Below, in pieces: positions 9,746 through 20,808 of a stretch of DNA of 64,000 bases. The notes under the pieces are model-generated. The model had not been told where the DNA came from, ran no database searches, and worked only from the letters and a program-made list of their open reading frames with translations. The stretch covers positions 24,494,001 to 24,558,000 of the forward strand of contig CM069872.1 of the NCBI GenBank assembly GCA_036172665.1, in the 5' to 3' direction. The position numbers were made by a program, and so were the translations under genes. The number at the start of each line of letters is the position of its first letter. Positions within the stretch are counted from its first letter, which is position 1. This DNA comes from Prosopocoilus inquinatus (Eukaryota > Arthropoda > Insecta > Coleoptera > Lucanidae).

Positions 9746-12700
9746 ATGTTTGGATTTCGTGCAATTTCCACCGTATGCAGTTTTGAGTTTTAAACAATTT
9801 TCATGAGATATAAAATACGTTTTGGCCCTAGCTTGGGTTCAAACAACTTCACACTTAATCCTTAAGGGGTCGTTTGACAATCACTTAACCATCTCTCGCG
9901 GGGCAAGGGTTCAGGACGTACCACACAGAAGGCGGTGCTACAAGGAGGAACCAAATCACGCGAAATGGATTTATCGTGTACTATCGTTGAAAGTCGTACG
10001 ATTTTCAGAATTTTTGCAGTTTCACCAACGCCTTTACCTTGAATTTTATCGCGAAAATTTAAAATGTATTACAGTGAGGGAGAAACATGTATTCGAAAAT
10101 GAAACGAAACATAATAGTTATTCTGTCGGTAAATAAACATGTTTAAATCCGGTCTTTTATCTTTTTTCTAAGTTAAATAAATTTCATTTAATCCGACAGA
10201 GATATGGCAGTTTTGTTAAAAGGAAATTAAGACCTTTCATAAATGCAAGGTATTTTTCTGTACAGAGTGGTCCAAAAGTAATGGGACGCGGAGCAATAGC
10301 TAAATAATAAAGAATATTAATTGTTGCTTCAGATATTTTATTATTCAGCAAAAATAATATATATTTTTACATAATTTTGACGTCTGTGAAGCAATGTACA
10401 ATTTAAGACAAATATGTTTATTCACACCGTAAAAAGAAATTCCGGTACGAATAACATGCAATCGTATTACCGGTTAATCGTACGGGAATTTTAAATTCAC
10501 AAGAAGTTTCAAAGGAAACAATAATTTTAAACCATAAAATTACTTTAGGTTGCATGAAATGCCGGGTGTCCCACGCCATGTGCTCACCCTTCTAGAATCT
10601 TTATTAATCGATTAATCTGAATTTTGGAGACAATAATGGATTTTTCGACATGCTGTTAGTCGTCATAGGACTTCCGGTTTCGCCGGAAGTGATACCAACT
10701 TTCTTATTTTAAATGGAACACCCTATATATTTTTACATATTTGAAATTTACGGATCCTTACGAGTCCAAATAAGTATCAATTGTTAATTTTGGTTTCCAT
10801 GACGAAAAAAAAAAACTTTTTTATTTTTCAATCTAGACAGCTATGAATCGCATTTCATCGATCTAATGCGATCAAGTGTTTCAAGAAAATCATTCCTTTG
10901 TATTTTGATTTTTAACATTTTTACAGTATTTGAAATTTTCATCAGGTCTTAACTAATTTTTTTCGATAGAACCTCATATGTTTCTTAGCTTACATCAACA
11001 GAACATTTTTTTCTGAGTATGCTAATACCAAATACGTCATATTTTCTTTGAAAGTTATTTGAAATAAAGGGAGTGTAAAATTTCAATAAGACATGCTCTA
11101 TTTTAAATTATTTTCAAAGAAAATATGATGATGAATCTGTTAGGAGTTAAAAAGGTTTTCAGACAGGTAGAAATTATTGCAGTAAAGTTTCTTCAAAAAA
11201 TCAAAAATAAAGATTTTTCCCAGTTGATGCCGACTTTTTGGCTATCACTGTAGGCGCAATGCGTGGTAGCCACTATTTGTACTAATGTCGATTTCATAAG
11301 TTGTACATATATTAAACTGGCCTAAAATGATAAATTCGGTCTGCTTATGCCAGATTGAGATTACTAGAATAATGTTATTAAGAAATTAAGTGATGGGATT
11401 ATATTCTAAAGAAAATATATGTTATAAAGAAAACGCCTTGCGAAAAATTGTCTCAAATTTTCTCGTGCATGTAACAGAAAACAGAACCCAAGAGCAAATT
11501 TTATTTATTTAAATATTTCTTATGGATATAAATAAATAAACTAATCACTTGCAAGAGCTAAATACCAAACGCTCAATTACCGCTTCGCAAAACTAGAAAA
11601 TGAAAAATCTTTTGTCCATTTTGTCAGAGGAGCAAGTGACACATTTTGTAAAAACCTACTGGAACCATATTATTATTATTTTTTTAATTTTCGAATTTTA
11701 AATAGGGACCATTTTGAGCCACACTAAAAGCTGCTCACTGGTTCTGTCCTGTTTATATTTGGTTATTTAACGTACACAAAACGCAAACTATTGGTACAAG
11801 TTTTTTAAACTGCAAAAAGTTTTCCCAAATAGTGTAACTTTTTGCCGGTCACTGTGTACAATTAAAATAAAGAAAACAAAACCTTTAATACTTGAAACAG
11901 TTTCTAAGCAGTAAAAGTTTACCACAAATGAAATAATGGCGAATGGTATTGAAATAAATAAGTTTAGTTAAATTTAAGGCTGCGGACTTTTAGTGCATTT
12001 CCAGTACTTTACAACTTCCCATTATTTTCAAAAACTATTAAGTCTTTTATTACAAATTTTGCGCAAATGTAAAAACATTATAATGAATGCCGTGTTATAT
12101 TCATAAAATGCATATTCTTTTTAAAAATGGGACAATGTTAGTAAAAAGACGGAAAATATGCCCAAGTTAAATAATTTTTATTTCAACTTTGCATAAATAT
12201 CCCTGAATGTAAAACATGTATCGGCATACAATACGATTCTGCGTACTACATTCTAACTGTAAAGCTGCTGAATATTTGTTTGTTTCCTTAATTTCTCGAG
12301 ATCACATGCAAGGGATTGTCTTTCGAATGTAAAAACCACTCAGTTTACCTATACAGTAGGGTTGCGTTCAAAAACTGTGACGAAAAAGCACTTTGGGCGT
12401 TTAAAACGAAAAGAAAAATATACAAAATCATTTACACGAGAGAGAAACATTTTGAGAAAGAATGTTATCCAAAGCGCGCTTTTTTAAGTTTCTGTACGAG
12501 CCCCCAGGTCAGAGAATTTTAGGCATAACGGAAATTCCCAGCCATAAAATGTAAAATAAAAATAAGCCCCGCCGTCAGTGGCATCTCCGATTGCTTTCGA
12601 TAGAGGGCAGCAGTTTGCAACTACTAATTATACAGTTTCGTAATTCATGTTTTATTTAAATATTATGGTTCTGATTAAGTGTCTATTGCTGCAGGTCCTT

Positions 12701-13033
12701 ATGAAATTAGTTGTTCTATTTCGAAAAGTTAATTTTAAGTTGAAAATTGACTTCTATCAGGAATAAAAATTATTAGAAAATATTAAAAATGACTTTCCCA
12801 AATTCCTTATTAAAAAACAAAACGAAAGTGTTAAAACTATTTGATGATCAGATCAGTAATTTTAGCGTAATTTATTTCTGTGATTTTTAGACACAAACTT
12901 ATGTATACAGTGATCGCCAAAAAGTTTGCATCAAATTCGAAAAATCTTTATACGTAGACGTAGATGTAAAAAAACTAATCTTTTTTACTCACAATTTCCA
13001 CTATATTTTGTAAAGTTACAAAATTTTCTTAAA
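9746..13033. other. Intronic DNA with scattered repeat ends, no gene seen
   Basis: No ORF here looks coding; the longest (9822-10136) has no recognisable motif. Several isolated transposon-like ends occur: AGTGGTCCAAAAGTAATGGG (10267), AAATGGAACACCCTATATAT (10711), TTTTTGGCTATCACTGTA (about 11235), TTTTTGCCGGTCACTGTG (about 11838) and TACAGTGATCGCCAAAAAGT (12906). The last three resemble the ends of the MITE at 14937-15474. A small hairpin ACTTCCGG...CCGGAAGT lies near 10670. Confidence 0.5.
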
Positions 13034-13077
13034 TACTACGACATGTTTCGCTAGTACTATAGCTTCTTCGGGTAGTA
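13034..13077 (-). ncRNA. Hammerhead-like motif, PLE family C, core variant
   Basis: On the minus strand stem I TACTAC pairs perfectly with GTAGTA, stem II is GCTA/TAGC, then GAA, palindromic stem III ACATGT and C at the cleavage position. The core reads CCGAAGA, with C in place of the invariant U4. The helices are intact although the core is altered, so activity is doubtful. Confidence 0.65.
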
Positions 13078-13393
13078 ACACAAAATATCTTGGGGTCGGT
13101 TTTTATACTTAATATTGAAACAGATTGACCAATGGAGAATTGTTAAGGTCTAGCTGACTATTCAATAAGTTGTTGGAATTCTTAAGCTTGTTTATTTCTA
13201 GGGATTCCAAGAGATCTAGTTTTTTACTTTTACTATCTATGTGTAAAATTTTAAAATCGGTGTTGAAATTATGATGAGACTCAATGAGGTGTGAGGCGTA
13301 ATGTGAATCAGTTTTTTTTATTATTAAGGATAGGGTTAGAATAAGTACAAGCCATCGTTTCAGTTGCGCCGTAAAAATGCATGGAACAGGCAT
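13034..13393 (-). mobile_element. PLE 3' end with GIY-YIG tail, family C
   Basis: The minus-strand ORF at 13109-13390 reads THYASHLIESHHNF-like text and LDLLESLEINKLKN, the C-terminal end of a PLE GIY-YIG endonuclease (compare the PLE-2 proteins, which have HMLENNH and SFESLEIHKNRN at the same point). Its reading is not recognisable before that. It is followed on the minus strand by a hammerhead. The 5' part of the element is missing. Confidence 0.7.
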
Positions 13394-14478
13394 ATCGTGT
13401 AATAGGACGGCAAAAATAATTTACGGCGTTCTTACTGTACGATGCAATGTGGCGATATACTCCGGAGATCGAAATACAACTGGTCAACTAATTACTCTAA
13501 AAATCTTTACACATTGAAACAAGAAGAGTTGATTGTATAACTGTAATTTTTTATTGCGGCAATATTGCTCTGTTTTTTTGTTATACTGAGTAACACCGTA
13601 GCTGTAGCGGCGCTCATTGTCTCCGCTGTCCTCGTATTTGTTTACACGCTACGGTCTAGTATCTTATATTGCCTGCTTCATTAGAATTTGAACCGCGCAA
13701 AATATATTTCCCCGATATATATTTATTATGAATGAAGCTGGAAAAGTGTTCTTTAATTCTTTTAGAAAAACTTCTACCTGATTGGCCTATATAAGTTTTT
13801 GTACAAAGGATTGTAAATGGATTTCCACCACGTATCGACCAAATCTAAGATTTCTTTAACCTGTGTTAGTTTCACCTTATTGCATATTATTAAGACCAGA
13901 AAATAGCTTGGTTTTCTTTAATTTCCCGAAAAATTGAATTTTTCAATTTGAAGAATATTCACCAAATTTCACGCTCTTAAACTTAATTTCAGAATTCAAT
14001 TTCTTTAGGGTCAAAACTTCAAATATTTATAATTGGAAAAAATAATAAAGAAGATTAATTACTGCTTCAGGTATTGAATTATTCAGCGAAAAGTAACTTC
14101 AAAACTTCACGTACTTACACTTAATTTCAGAATTAAATTGTTTTTGGGGAGAAAACTTCAAATATTTATAATTGGAAAAGATAATAAAGAAGATTGTTGC
14201 TTCAGATATTATATTATTTAGCGAAAAGTAATATTTTTACCTAATTTTTACGTTTTTGGTTTAAGGTACTTTTTAACAGAAATATTTTTCCTTGACAGAT
14301 AATATGCATTTAAATGACTTCTAAAAACTCTAATATACCCCTGTAAATGACTTTCTTTCATAAAAACCCTATAAATATTCTTTTACAGCTGCCTAAATGA
14401 GGAGATTTTTTTTCTTATTTAGTTTAGTCAATTAAGTAGGCAGAATATGAGATGGCCATGAATTGTCAACTGAAATTA
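13394..14478. other. Intronic DNA, no gene seen
   Basis: AT-rich. An imperfect direct repeat is visible: CTTCAAATATTTATAATTGG with ATAATAAAGAAGATT occurs at about 14018 and 14156. Related ATAATAAAGAATATTAATTG lies at 10305. These are repeat fragments without coding signal. Confidence 0.5.
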
Positions 14479-14614
14479 CTTAGGCTCAGTTTTACAATGA
14501 CGGTTTAACTTTGAGCCGAAGCTTAAATCCTTCACAATAATTGTTGAAATAATCGTTGCGAAGGGTTTAAGCCTCAGCTCAAAGTTGAGCCCCATTTGTA
14601 AAACTGGACCTAAA
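14479..14614. repeat. Fold-back MITE
   Basis: The arms TTAGGCTCAGTTTTACAA...TTTGAGC and GCTCAAAGTTGAG...TTGTAAAACTGGACCTAA are inverted with small mismatches around a centre near 14545. Total about 135 bp, non-coding. Superfamily not determinable. Confidence 0.7.
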
Positions 14615-14936
14615 TGCCTCTCTCATAAAAGGACTAAAGAAAGCTTCAAATCACATTACAATACAAAATTAAAGGTGGTTTTACATTTTAAAGTAATTTA
14701 AAGTCAAGTACTATTATTAAAATAGCCCGTTAGTAATTTGATTTGACAAAAAAAAACATAGCTACCCCCTATTCTGCCTACTGACTTGAACATGCTTTTT
14801 TCGGGTCTTTGGACTATTTATTTCCGTATTTCCGTGTTGTTTAGTTAGCTCTTATTTGTAAAGTTTTTCTAATGGTTAATTTTAGATATTTACATATTAA
14901 TTTATCTTTACTTACATTTAGACATATGCAGTGACC

Positions 14937-15474
14937 GGCAGAAAGTTGAAATAATTATTACGAGATCTCAAATATGAAATCATGGCTGTCTCTATCTACG
15001 ATGAAAAAAAGAATTTCACGGATTTTTTAATTTTTCTCGTATCAACATTAGCATCGTAGAATTTTGAACGTGTAGGGCTGGACGTTTCTTCAAGTGTGAC
15101 TTGAACGTACTCTGAGATTTGTCTTTGTCTCAACTAGAAATTATGATTAATAACATTGATACCCTAAAAATTACAATTTTTTGTAGCAAAATTATTTTTT
15201 CCATGATTTCATATTTGAGATCTCAAAATAATTCTGAGTAACTTTTCCAAATGATATTTGCGTGTACCGTGGAAAATAAAGGTACTTTACTCTTATGTCG
15301 ATTTCAAATTTTTTTGATTTCCTCTGTATATGATAAGAGGTTTTCAAATTTTCTTACCTGCATCTTGAGTTTGGGAAGATGCAGGAGCTTTCATAAACAA
15401 TATTTATATAATATAATGTAAATCAATAATAAAGAATTTTCCCATATGTAGCCAACTTTCTGCCGGTCACTGTA
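14937..15474. mobile_element. Mariner-type MITE, 538 bp, TA duplication
   Basis: The ends CAGTGACCGGCAGAAAGTTG (from 14939) and CAACTTTCTGCCGGTCACTG (to 15472) are perfect 20-base inverted repeats. TA is duplicated at 14935-14936 and 15475-15476. An empty site is seen in the related PLE at about 36100. The interior is non-coding with an internal fold (ATGAAATCATGG/CCATGATTTCAT). Confidence 0.85.
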
Positions 15475-15574
15475 TATCTTTTAGGATGATTAGATTGTTG
15501 TTAGCTTTACATTTTTATGGATTTTATTAGGATGATTAGGTTGTTTTTAGATCTTTTTAAGTGCTTTTAAGTTG

Positions 15575-15623
15575 GTAGCGTACTGAAGATGGCAGCTTAG
15601 CTGCCGAAATACGTGTCTACGGA
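15575..15623 (+). ncRNA. Hammerhead ribozyme, PLE family B, copy 2
   Basis: Stem I CGTA (15579-15582) and TACG (15618-15621) pair fully. Core CTGAAGA (15583-15589), stem II GGCAGC-TTA-GCTGCC, GAA (15606-15608), stem III ATACGTGT, predicted cleavage after C15617. The best-preserved family B copy. Confidence 0.8.
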
Positions 15624-15867
15624 TATAAAATTAGTGTAGGCGGAGATTAATTTTCAATTAAAAAGAATCAATAGTCGTGTTTTATTTTAACTGACCGACA
15701 AGCTCTAAGATAAGCCCATCAACACCGATAACTTAAATAAAATACCGTTTTTTTTGAAAGCAACGTAATGCACAATTGAATCGGATCAGATTAGTTAAAG
15801 TGCAGTTCGGATAAGTTACATGCAGTTCAGATAAGTTACATTTTCAAAAGAACACGACTAATTATCA

Positions 15868-16280
15868 GTGGCGGCTCGTCGGGGTGGGCAAGGTGGGCAG
15901 TGCCAACCCTGTCCTATGAAGTTGCACGTTCCGGTTCCTGGTCCGGGCAACACCGGAAAATTTGGAAAGTGCATCCACTTTTCCTTTTGCAATTGTTGTC
16001 GATTTGTCGATTGCTTTTTGGTGAAAGGCGTTGGGAAGCTGAGAAAAGCTCTAAATCCCCCACTTAAATTGAATTCAAAAATAACAAGCGCGATTGCAAG
16101 GAATGGGAGAGACGTTCAGTTAATTGAGCAAATAAGAAACGCGTTGCGGTTTGAATCTTGATTGTAACTCAAGAACGCGTTCGCCGATTGTTTTTTGGTG
16201 AAAGACGTTGAAAGCCAAGATAAAGCTCTCTAAATCCCCCACTTAAATTAAGTTCAAAAATTACAAGCCCCGAAAAACAA
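15868..16280 (+). repeat. hAT-like repeat fragment with internal duplication
   Basis: Starts near CAGTGGCGGCTCGTCG, the form of end seen in many hAT-type insect repeats. A segment of about 80 bp (TTTTTGGTGAAAGGCGTTGG through ATCCCCCACTTAAATT) is repeated at about 16007 and 16185. An open frame of 97 codons spans the first copy but has no known motif and covers the duplicated non-coding text, so I do not call it a gene. Confidence 0.45.
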
Positions 16281-16394
16281 ATTTATTTGGACAATGCACC
16301 CACTTTTTCTCATCGTTTCAAAAAGCACAAAAAGCAGATCACAAGCTGTTTCCACATGTTCAATCATTTATCTCCTTTTGTAATGTTTTATATT

Positions 16395-16475
16395 TTCTGT
16401 CCGATTCAAGATTAAAAAAACTTTGTACTTACAATTTTCATTGGACAAGAACCAACTTCAATTATTTTATATTTT
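16395..16475 (+). repeat. PLE family A tail without its ribozyme
   Basis: TTTCTGTCCGATTCAAGATT and ATTGGACAAGAACCAACTTC match the stretch just after the hammerheads at 270 and 925, but the ribozyme itself is missing here. A truncated copy. Confidence 0.6.
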
Positions 16476-16575
16476 GCTACGCTGTGTAAAAATTCACTAT
16501 TTGGACGAGAAGTGTTATACAAAACCAACTATCTTAAACTACAGCTTTAGCCTTCGCACACCTTGCTTCGTTTAA

Positions 16576-16710
16576 TAGCTGGATTCGGATATTCAGTTCC
16601 GTGCACACTTTTGTCTGACTTTCACTTGTACGAAAAGAGGGATAGTGGGATAGGGAAAGTGCGAAAGGAGTAAATAGTGTGCACGAATCTTGAATATCCG
16701 AACCTAGCTA
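16576..16710. repeat. Fold-back MITE
   Basis: The arms TAGCTGGATTCGGATATTCA and TGAATATCCGAACCTAGCTA, with CGTGCACACT and its complement further in, form a 135-bp inverted repeat just before a bchs exon. Non-coding. Confidence 0.75.
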
Positions 16711-16770
16711 ATGTACCTTGTTCTGCATTGGTAGGGACGATAAAAAACTCGTGTTTGTTTTCATTTCCAG

Positions 16771-17221
16771 ATTTCGAGATGGTAATAGCAATGGCGGATG
16801 GTTAAGACACACAGAATTGGTAACACATAACAAAATGGCCGTTGTTCTTGGATGTCAATTGAATAACTCTCAAGGAACCGATCCGAAATCAGAAGCTCTT
16901 CGTATTCCTGGATTTCAACACTTAAACTGGCTACTACCCTCGCACTTGGATGTACCTGAAGTGTACTTCTTATTAACTGCTTTAATGATGAGCCAACCAG
17001 TAAGACTATTGCCTGCCGATGCGAAATTCGACTTAGATTCAGTATGGGCTTTCTTATGGGGAGCTACAGTTAACAGTCAACCAGTTAGTAGTGTCGTGCC
17101 AAGGGTAACCTTTTGTCCGGAAGCTGTAGTTGTGTTATTGACCATGGCGAGATTTATGATTCATTGTGATCAAAACATATTGCCTGAATGGCTTAAAAAT
17201 CATGCAATTTCTATCATTCAG
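16771..17221 (+). CDS. bchs: bchs exon (window exon 4)
   Basis: 451 nt. Its first base completes the Lys codon begun in the previous exon, and it ends in phase 0 before GTGTTT. It reads FRDGNSNGGWLRHTELV, FQHLNWLLPSHLDVPEVYF and KFDLDSVWAFLWGA, all matching WDFY3. The acceptor TTTCATTTCCAG is strong. The following intron is only 56 bp. Confidence 0.93.
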
Positions 17222-17277
17222 GTGTTTGCAAAAAAAGAAAAAATTGTCAAGCTAATTTATAAATCAATGATTTGCAG

Positions 17278-18011
17278 GTCCTGTTTCAACTCTATCACAA
17301 CATGCCAGAATTTATGCGCATGTTTATGTCTGCTGAGGTCTTAGGCGCATTAGCCAGCGTGCTTTTTCCTTTGTCAGCGAATTTGAACGACAGTTCTGAC
17401 AGCAGTGGCGCTTCTACGCCGGCAGAAGAGGCAGAAAATCTTATAATGATTCCTAGATCGCCTCCAACTGAAGATTACTCTCTAACCAATCATCCCGCCC
17501 GTCAATTTATAATCGATTTTATTAGAGTAATCATCGTGGATTCGCTAAGCCTGTCGGTAACGGGAAAGTCAGCACCTGTAATTGATCTTGCCCTCGACGC
17601 ATATCCCGAGAATTCCAACAGTCACCAACAAACGTGTTACCAAACTGAAGTGTTAATCACTCTCATGGATCATTTATTGGCGGCAGATATGCTAGTGGGT
17701 GACCAGGCGGCCATACCTGTGGTACCATTACCCAATGCGCATGTACAGCACGTAGCCCCAAATGTTTTCTATTTGACTGCGAGGATCGTTGATAAGTTGT
17801 GGCAGGGCTCCCTTTCAAAAGATCCACATGACGTTTTCGATTTTATCGTAAAACTCATCGGTCAGGCTAAGAGAAGATCGGGCAATTTTTCCCTGGAGTG
17901 CTTGTACCATTGCTTAAACAGGAGTATTTTATTTTTGCTATCGAGACCTACGGATTCCATAGCTGATCAGATGTCTGTTTTAGAAGCTTTGCATAAATTA
18001 ACTACAAATAG
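17278..18011 (+). CDS. bchs: bchs exon (window exon 5)
   Basis: 734 nt, begins in phase 0 after TTTGCAG and stops two bases into a codon at GTGAGT. It includes LFQLYHNMPEFMRMFMSAEV, LTNHPARQFIIDFIRVIIVD, VMDHLL-like ITLMDHLLAADMLVGDQ and FSLECLYHCLNRSILFLLSR. It is the longest exon in the window and very close to the family. A Ser/Ala/Glu-rich linker (about codons 35-60) is less conserved. Confidence 0.94.
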
Positions 18012-18199
18012 GTGAGTTCTAATCTTTTCCTTGCATATTTTCATCAGTTAATGTAACGCATCTCAGTAAGTTGGTATTCTAGGAAAATAAGTTCATTAAC
18101 AACATTAATTATTTTGACGTCCTTCACTCACTCGCAAAATTTGCGTAATGAATATTGGAACACCCTGTATAAGGTCCTTTTTTTCATACTGATAGTAGT

Positions 18200-19237
18200 A
18201 ATGAATCAATTCTATAACTGGGCTGCCGTCAAAAAAGGGGGTTGATAGTAATACTCTTTTAAAGTTCAATCGAGCTTTCGGAAAATTTATTTTCTTTATC
18301 AAGGTTTCTACAAAACAAAATTTAAAATTAATAATTAACACTAAAAACAATTTCACATGATTACTTACTCCTTAGTGAGTACAAAAGGTTGAACCACTAG
18401 TTATCATAATATTAAATTTCATTAAGAATAAGTTATAAGAATAAATTTTGAATTTTACATTTTTTGACAGCTAAATTAATTGCGGAATTTAGAAAAATTA
18501 TTTATTCATTATTAGGTAATACGATGTAAATTTTAATTTCCAACATCTTGATTGTCTTTCTTTTTAGTTTTAAAATTTAATAGGTAAGTATAAATACAAC
18601 TAAGTTTCTCAATATCAATTCTTTTGTTGATATTTTTTTTATTACAAAAAATATGACACATTTCAATAAAAAGTCTTTTACTCAAAATTGGTTCAATATC
18701 TAAAATTTTTGCATCTTCAAAATTAATCTTATGGTCTTCATTATTGGCATGTTCAGATAAAGCACAAGCATTAGGTCTAAGTCTAATATCACTTTTATGA
18801 GAATTAATTCTCGAATGAAAAGTTCTTGAATTTGGCCAATATAAACAGAATCACAATCATGACAAGGAATTTCATAAACAGAATTAATTTGTTTGAATTT
18901 GTTAAATAGATCTTTAACTTTTGTAAAAAGAGACTTAATTGTTAATAAATTTTTAGTTGCAATCTGAATGTTTTTGTTTTTTAGTACTTTTATTAGTCGA
19001 GATGTAAGATTTGGTATGAATATTAAAGATCTAAAAGCTTTACCAACATTAATTGTTTGTGAATTATTATTAATTTGAGAAACAGGTTCTATTCTTTGCT
19101 GAGTATGGAAAATTAACTTATTTAGCATTGCAAAAAGATAGCTATTTTTTATGAGAATATTTTTTAATTTGTGCAAGTTTTTATTCAACAAAGAAGGATG
19201 AGAAATCTTTTCTATACGATTTTTTAATCCTAAAATC
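18200..19237 (-). pseudogene. PLE-1 inverted partial copy (GIY-YIG and 3' end)
   Basis: Minus strand. From the junction at 19237 it reads ILGLKNRIEKISHPSLLNKN, then EIPCHDCDSVYIGQ, the Cys-pair linker and start of a GIY-YIG nuclease, before a frameshift. It continues to a 3' non-coding end with a hammerhead relic. The same sequence occurs in plus orientation at 26850-27535 and 29317-29648, so the insertion is an inverted pair. Such inverted 5'-truncated partners are typical of Penelope insertions. Confidence 0.8.
18266..18310 (-). ncRNA. Degenerate hammerhead, PLE-1, inverted end
   Basis: Minus strand: the core reads TTGATAA where CTGATGA is expected. Stem II GAAAA/TTTTCC is shortened, then GAA, palindromic stem III AGCT and C at the cleavage position. 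Stem I AACC/GATT has one mismatch. Probably inactive. Confidence 0.55.
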
Positions 19238-19824
19238 ATGTTAATTTATAATATTTCAGAGACAGCTAAGTCATTAAAGAATTATTCTTCTTATTGTCCA
19301 AGATATTATGGCTTACCTAAAATTCATAAACCAACGTTGGCTTTATGTCCTATCATATCTTCTATTAATTCACCTAATAGTAATTTATCAAAATTTATTA
19401 CTGAAATATTAACCAATGCTTATAATAAAAGTAATTAATTTTATGTTCAAGATTCTTTTGAATTTTCTGAATTTGCAAACAACAGATTAATTCCAATTAA
19501 TTATGTAATTATTAGTCTAGATGTTGTTTCACTTTTTATCAACATACCTTTAGATTTATTCTTACAAAGTATTGAAAAAAACTGGGAACAAATATCTTTG
19601 GTAAGTAACTTTTCAAAAGAAAAATTAATAATAAAATTTCTTTTTGATTCCACTTATTTCAAATTCAATAATATTTATTATAAACAAATTCTTGGAACAC
19701 CTGTGGGTGCTAATATATCTCCAATTATTGCTCAATATGTTATGGATGATTTATTAATTGAATGCATACCAAAGTTATCATTTGAAATTCCTTGGCTTAA
19801 AAAAATATGTTGATGATATTATTT
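19238..19824 (+). pseudogene. PLE-1 reverse transcriptase, N-terminal part
   Basis: Reads YYGLPKIHKPTLALCPI, a PLE reverse-transcriptase signature, then VIISLDVVSLFINIPLDLF and QILGTPVGANISPIIAQYVM, and ends at the YVDD catalytic box, where the copia LTR begins. A stop at 19436 and frame changes break it. PLE RTs copy the element RNA at nicked or telomere-like ends. The remainder of the domain is on the far side of the copia element at 26619. Confidence 0.82.
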
Positions 19825-20105
19825 TGTTAGATAGTAAGTAAAACGTTTCAATTACGCGCCTACTGCACAGCCCTCTAACGTAGGAAGTTCGGAGTAGGTG
19901 AGCCTGACGACAAGTGTGCGTGGGTATGCGTTAAAAACTTCCAAGCGTGCGCGTCTGTGTTCTTGGTTAAACATTATTAAGTCAAGTAACATTAGTAACA
20001 CCGTCATTCATATTATATTATTGCAGTTCTTAAGATTAAAGTATTTTTCTAGTGAGTGTCTAATTTTTGTGCTTGCCCGTCACAAAAGCAACTGTTGCGC
20101 ATGCA
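19825..20105 (+). repeat. copia 5' LTR
   Basis: 281 bp, TG...CA ends, near-identical to the 3' LTR apart from the insertion there. Confidence 0.92.
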
Positions 20106-20121
20106 GGTTATGGACCCAGAG
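20106..20121 (+). promoter_or_regulatory. copia primer binding site
   Basis: GGTTATGGACCCAGAG directly follows the LTR. It has the form of the copia primer site that pairs with an internal half of initiator tRNA-Met rather than the tRNA 3' end; one base differs from the form I know (GGTTATGGGCCCAG). Confidence 0.75.
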
Positions 20122-20185
20122 GGAAGCCAAGAATTGACGCGGGAAGAGGGGTGCTAAAAGTGAAACGATCTATCAATCCATCGCG

Positions 20186-20808
20186 ATGGCACACTCAAAT
20201 ATTATCAGGCTAGAAACATTGTCTAAAGAAAACTACGACACATGGCGTATTCAAGCAGAGGCCCTATTAATTAAAAATGATATGTGGGGGTATGTGAGTG
20301 GTGAAATTCCAAAGCCTGAGATTACCGGTGAAGGTAACGCACTTGCCGCGGCGCAAACAGCATATAATGATTGGGTAAAAATGAATCGTAAAGCGAAATC
20401 AGATTTGATTCTATCGATCAGCCCCGCAGAGTTGAAACAGATTCGCACATGTGAAACCTCGAAAGACGTATGGAACAAACTGGAATCCATATACGCATCG
20501 AGCGGACCAGCGCGGAAGGTGCAATTATTCCGCCAACTCATGATTAATAAAATGCAGGAAAACGATGATGCTAGGGAACATTTATCAAAATTTTTTGATG
20601 CTGCAGATAAGTTGTTAAATATGAAGGTAGATGTGAGTAATGAAGTTCTTTCAATTTTACTACTATTCAGTTTACCGGACAGTTACGAGAGTTTCCGAAT
20701 TGCAATCGCGTCACGCGACACGTTGCCAGATGTAGACGCGCTAAAAGTAAAAATCATGGAAGAATATGATTTACTGCAAATCGTAGTTCAACTGACGCTT
20801 TGTTCGTA
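20186..20808 (+). pseudogene. copia Gag, N-terminal part, frameshifted
   Basis: ATG at 20186 in GCGATGG context opens MAHSNIIRLETLSKENYDTW, a UBN2-type copia Gag. Typical blocks follow: SAKSD-like MNRKAKSDLILSISPAEL, DVWNKLESIYASS and FDAADKLLNM. Near 20780 the frame is lost by a small indel and the ORF ends at 20808; the true reading continues in another frame from about 20790. The zinc knuckle is therefore out of frame with this start. Confidence 0.85.

Larger units (their letters stand above)
14820..15665 (+). mobile_element. PLE family B fragment split by a MITE
   Basis: The left part (14820-14936) matches the complement of 30514-30680 and of 390-480. The right part (15475-15660) matches 1040-1230. 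Joined across the MITE, the order equals the uninterrupted inverted copy at 35925-36140. It ends with a hammerhead and AATTTTCAATTA. Non-coding. Confidence 0.65.

Noticed and set aside
9822..10136. 104-codon ORF
   Set aside because: No recognisable motif, no codon bias against its AT-rich surroundings, and single occurrence.
15868..16161. 97-codon ORF rich in Gly/Cys
   Set aside because: It starts in a hAT-like repeat end and spans duplicated non-coding text; no domain and no splice context.
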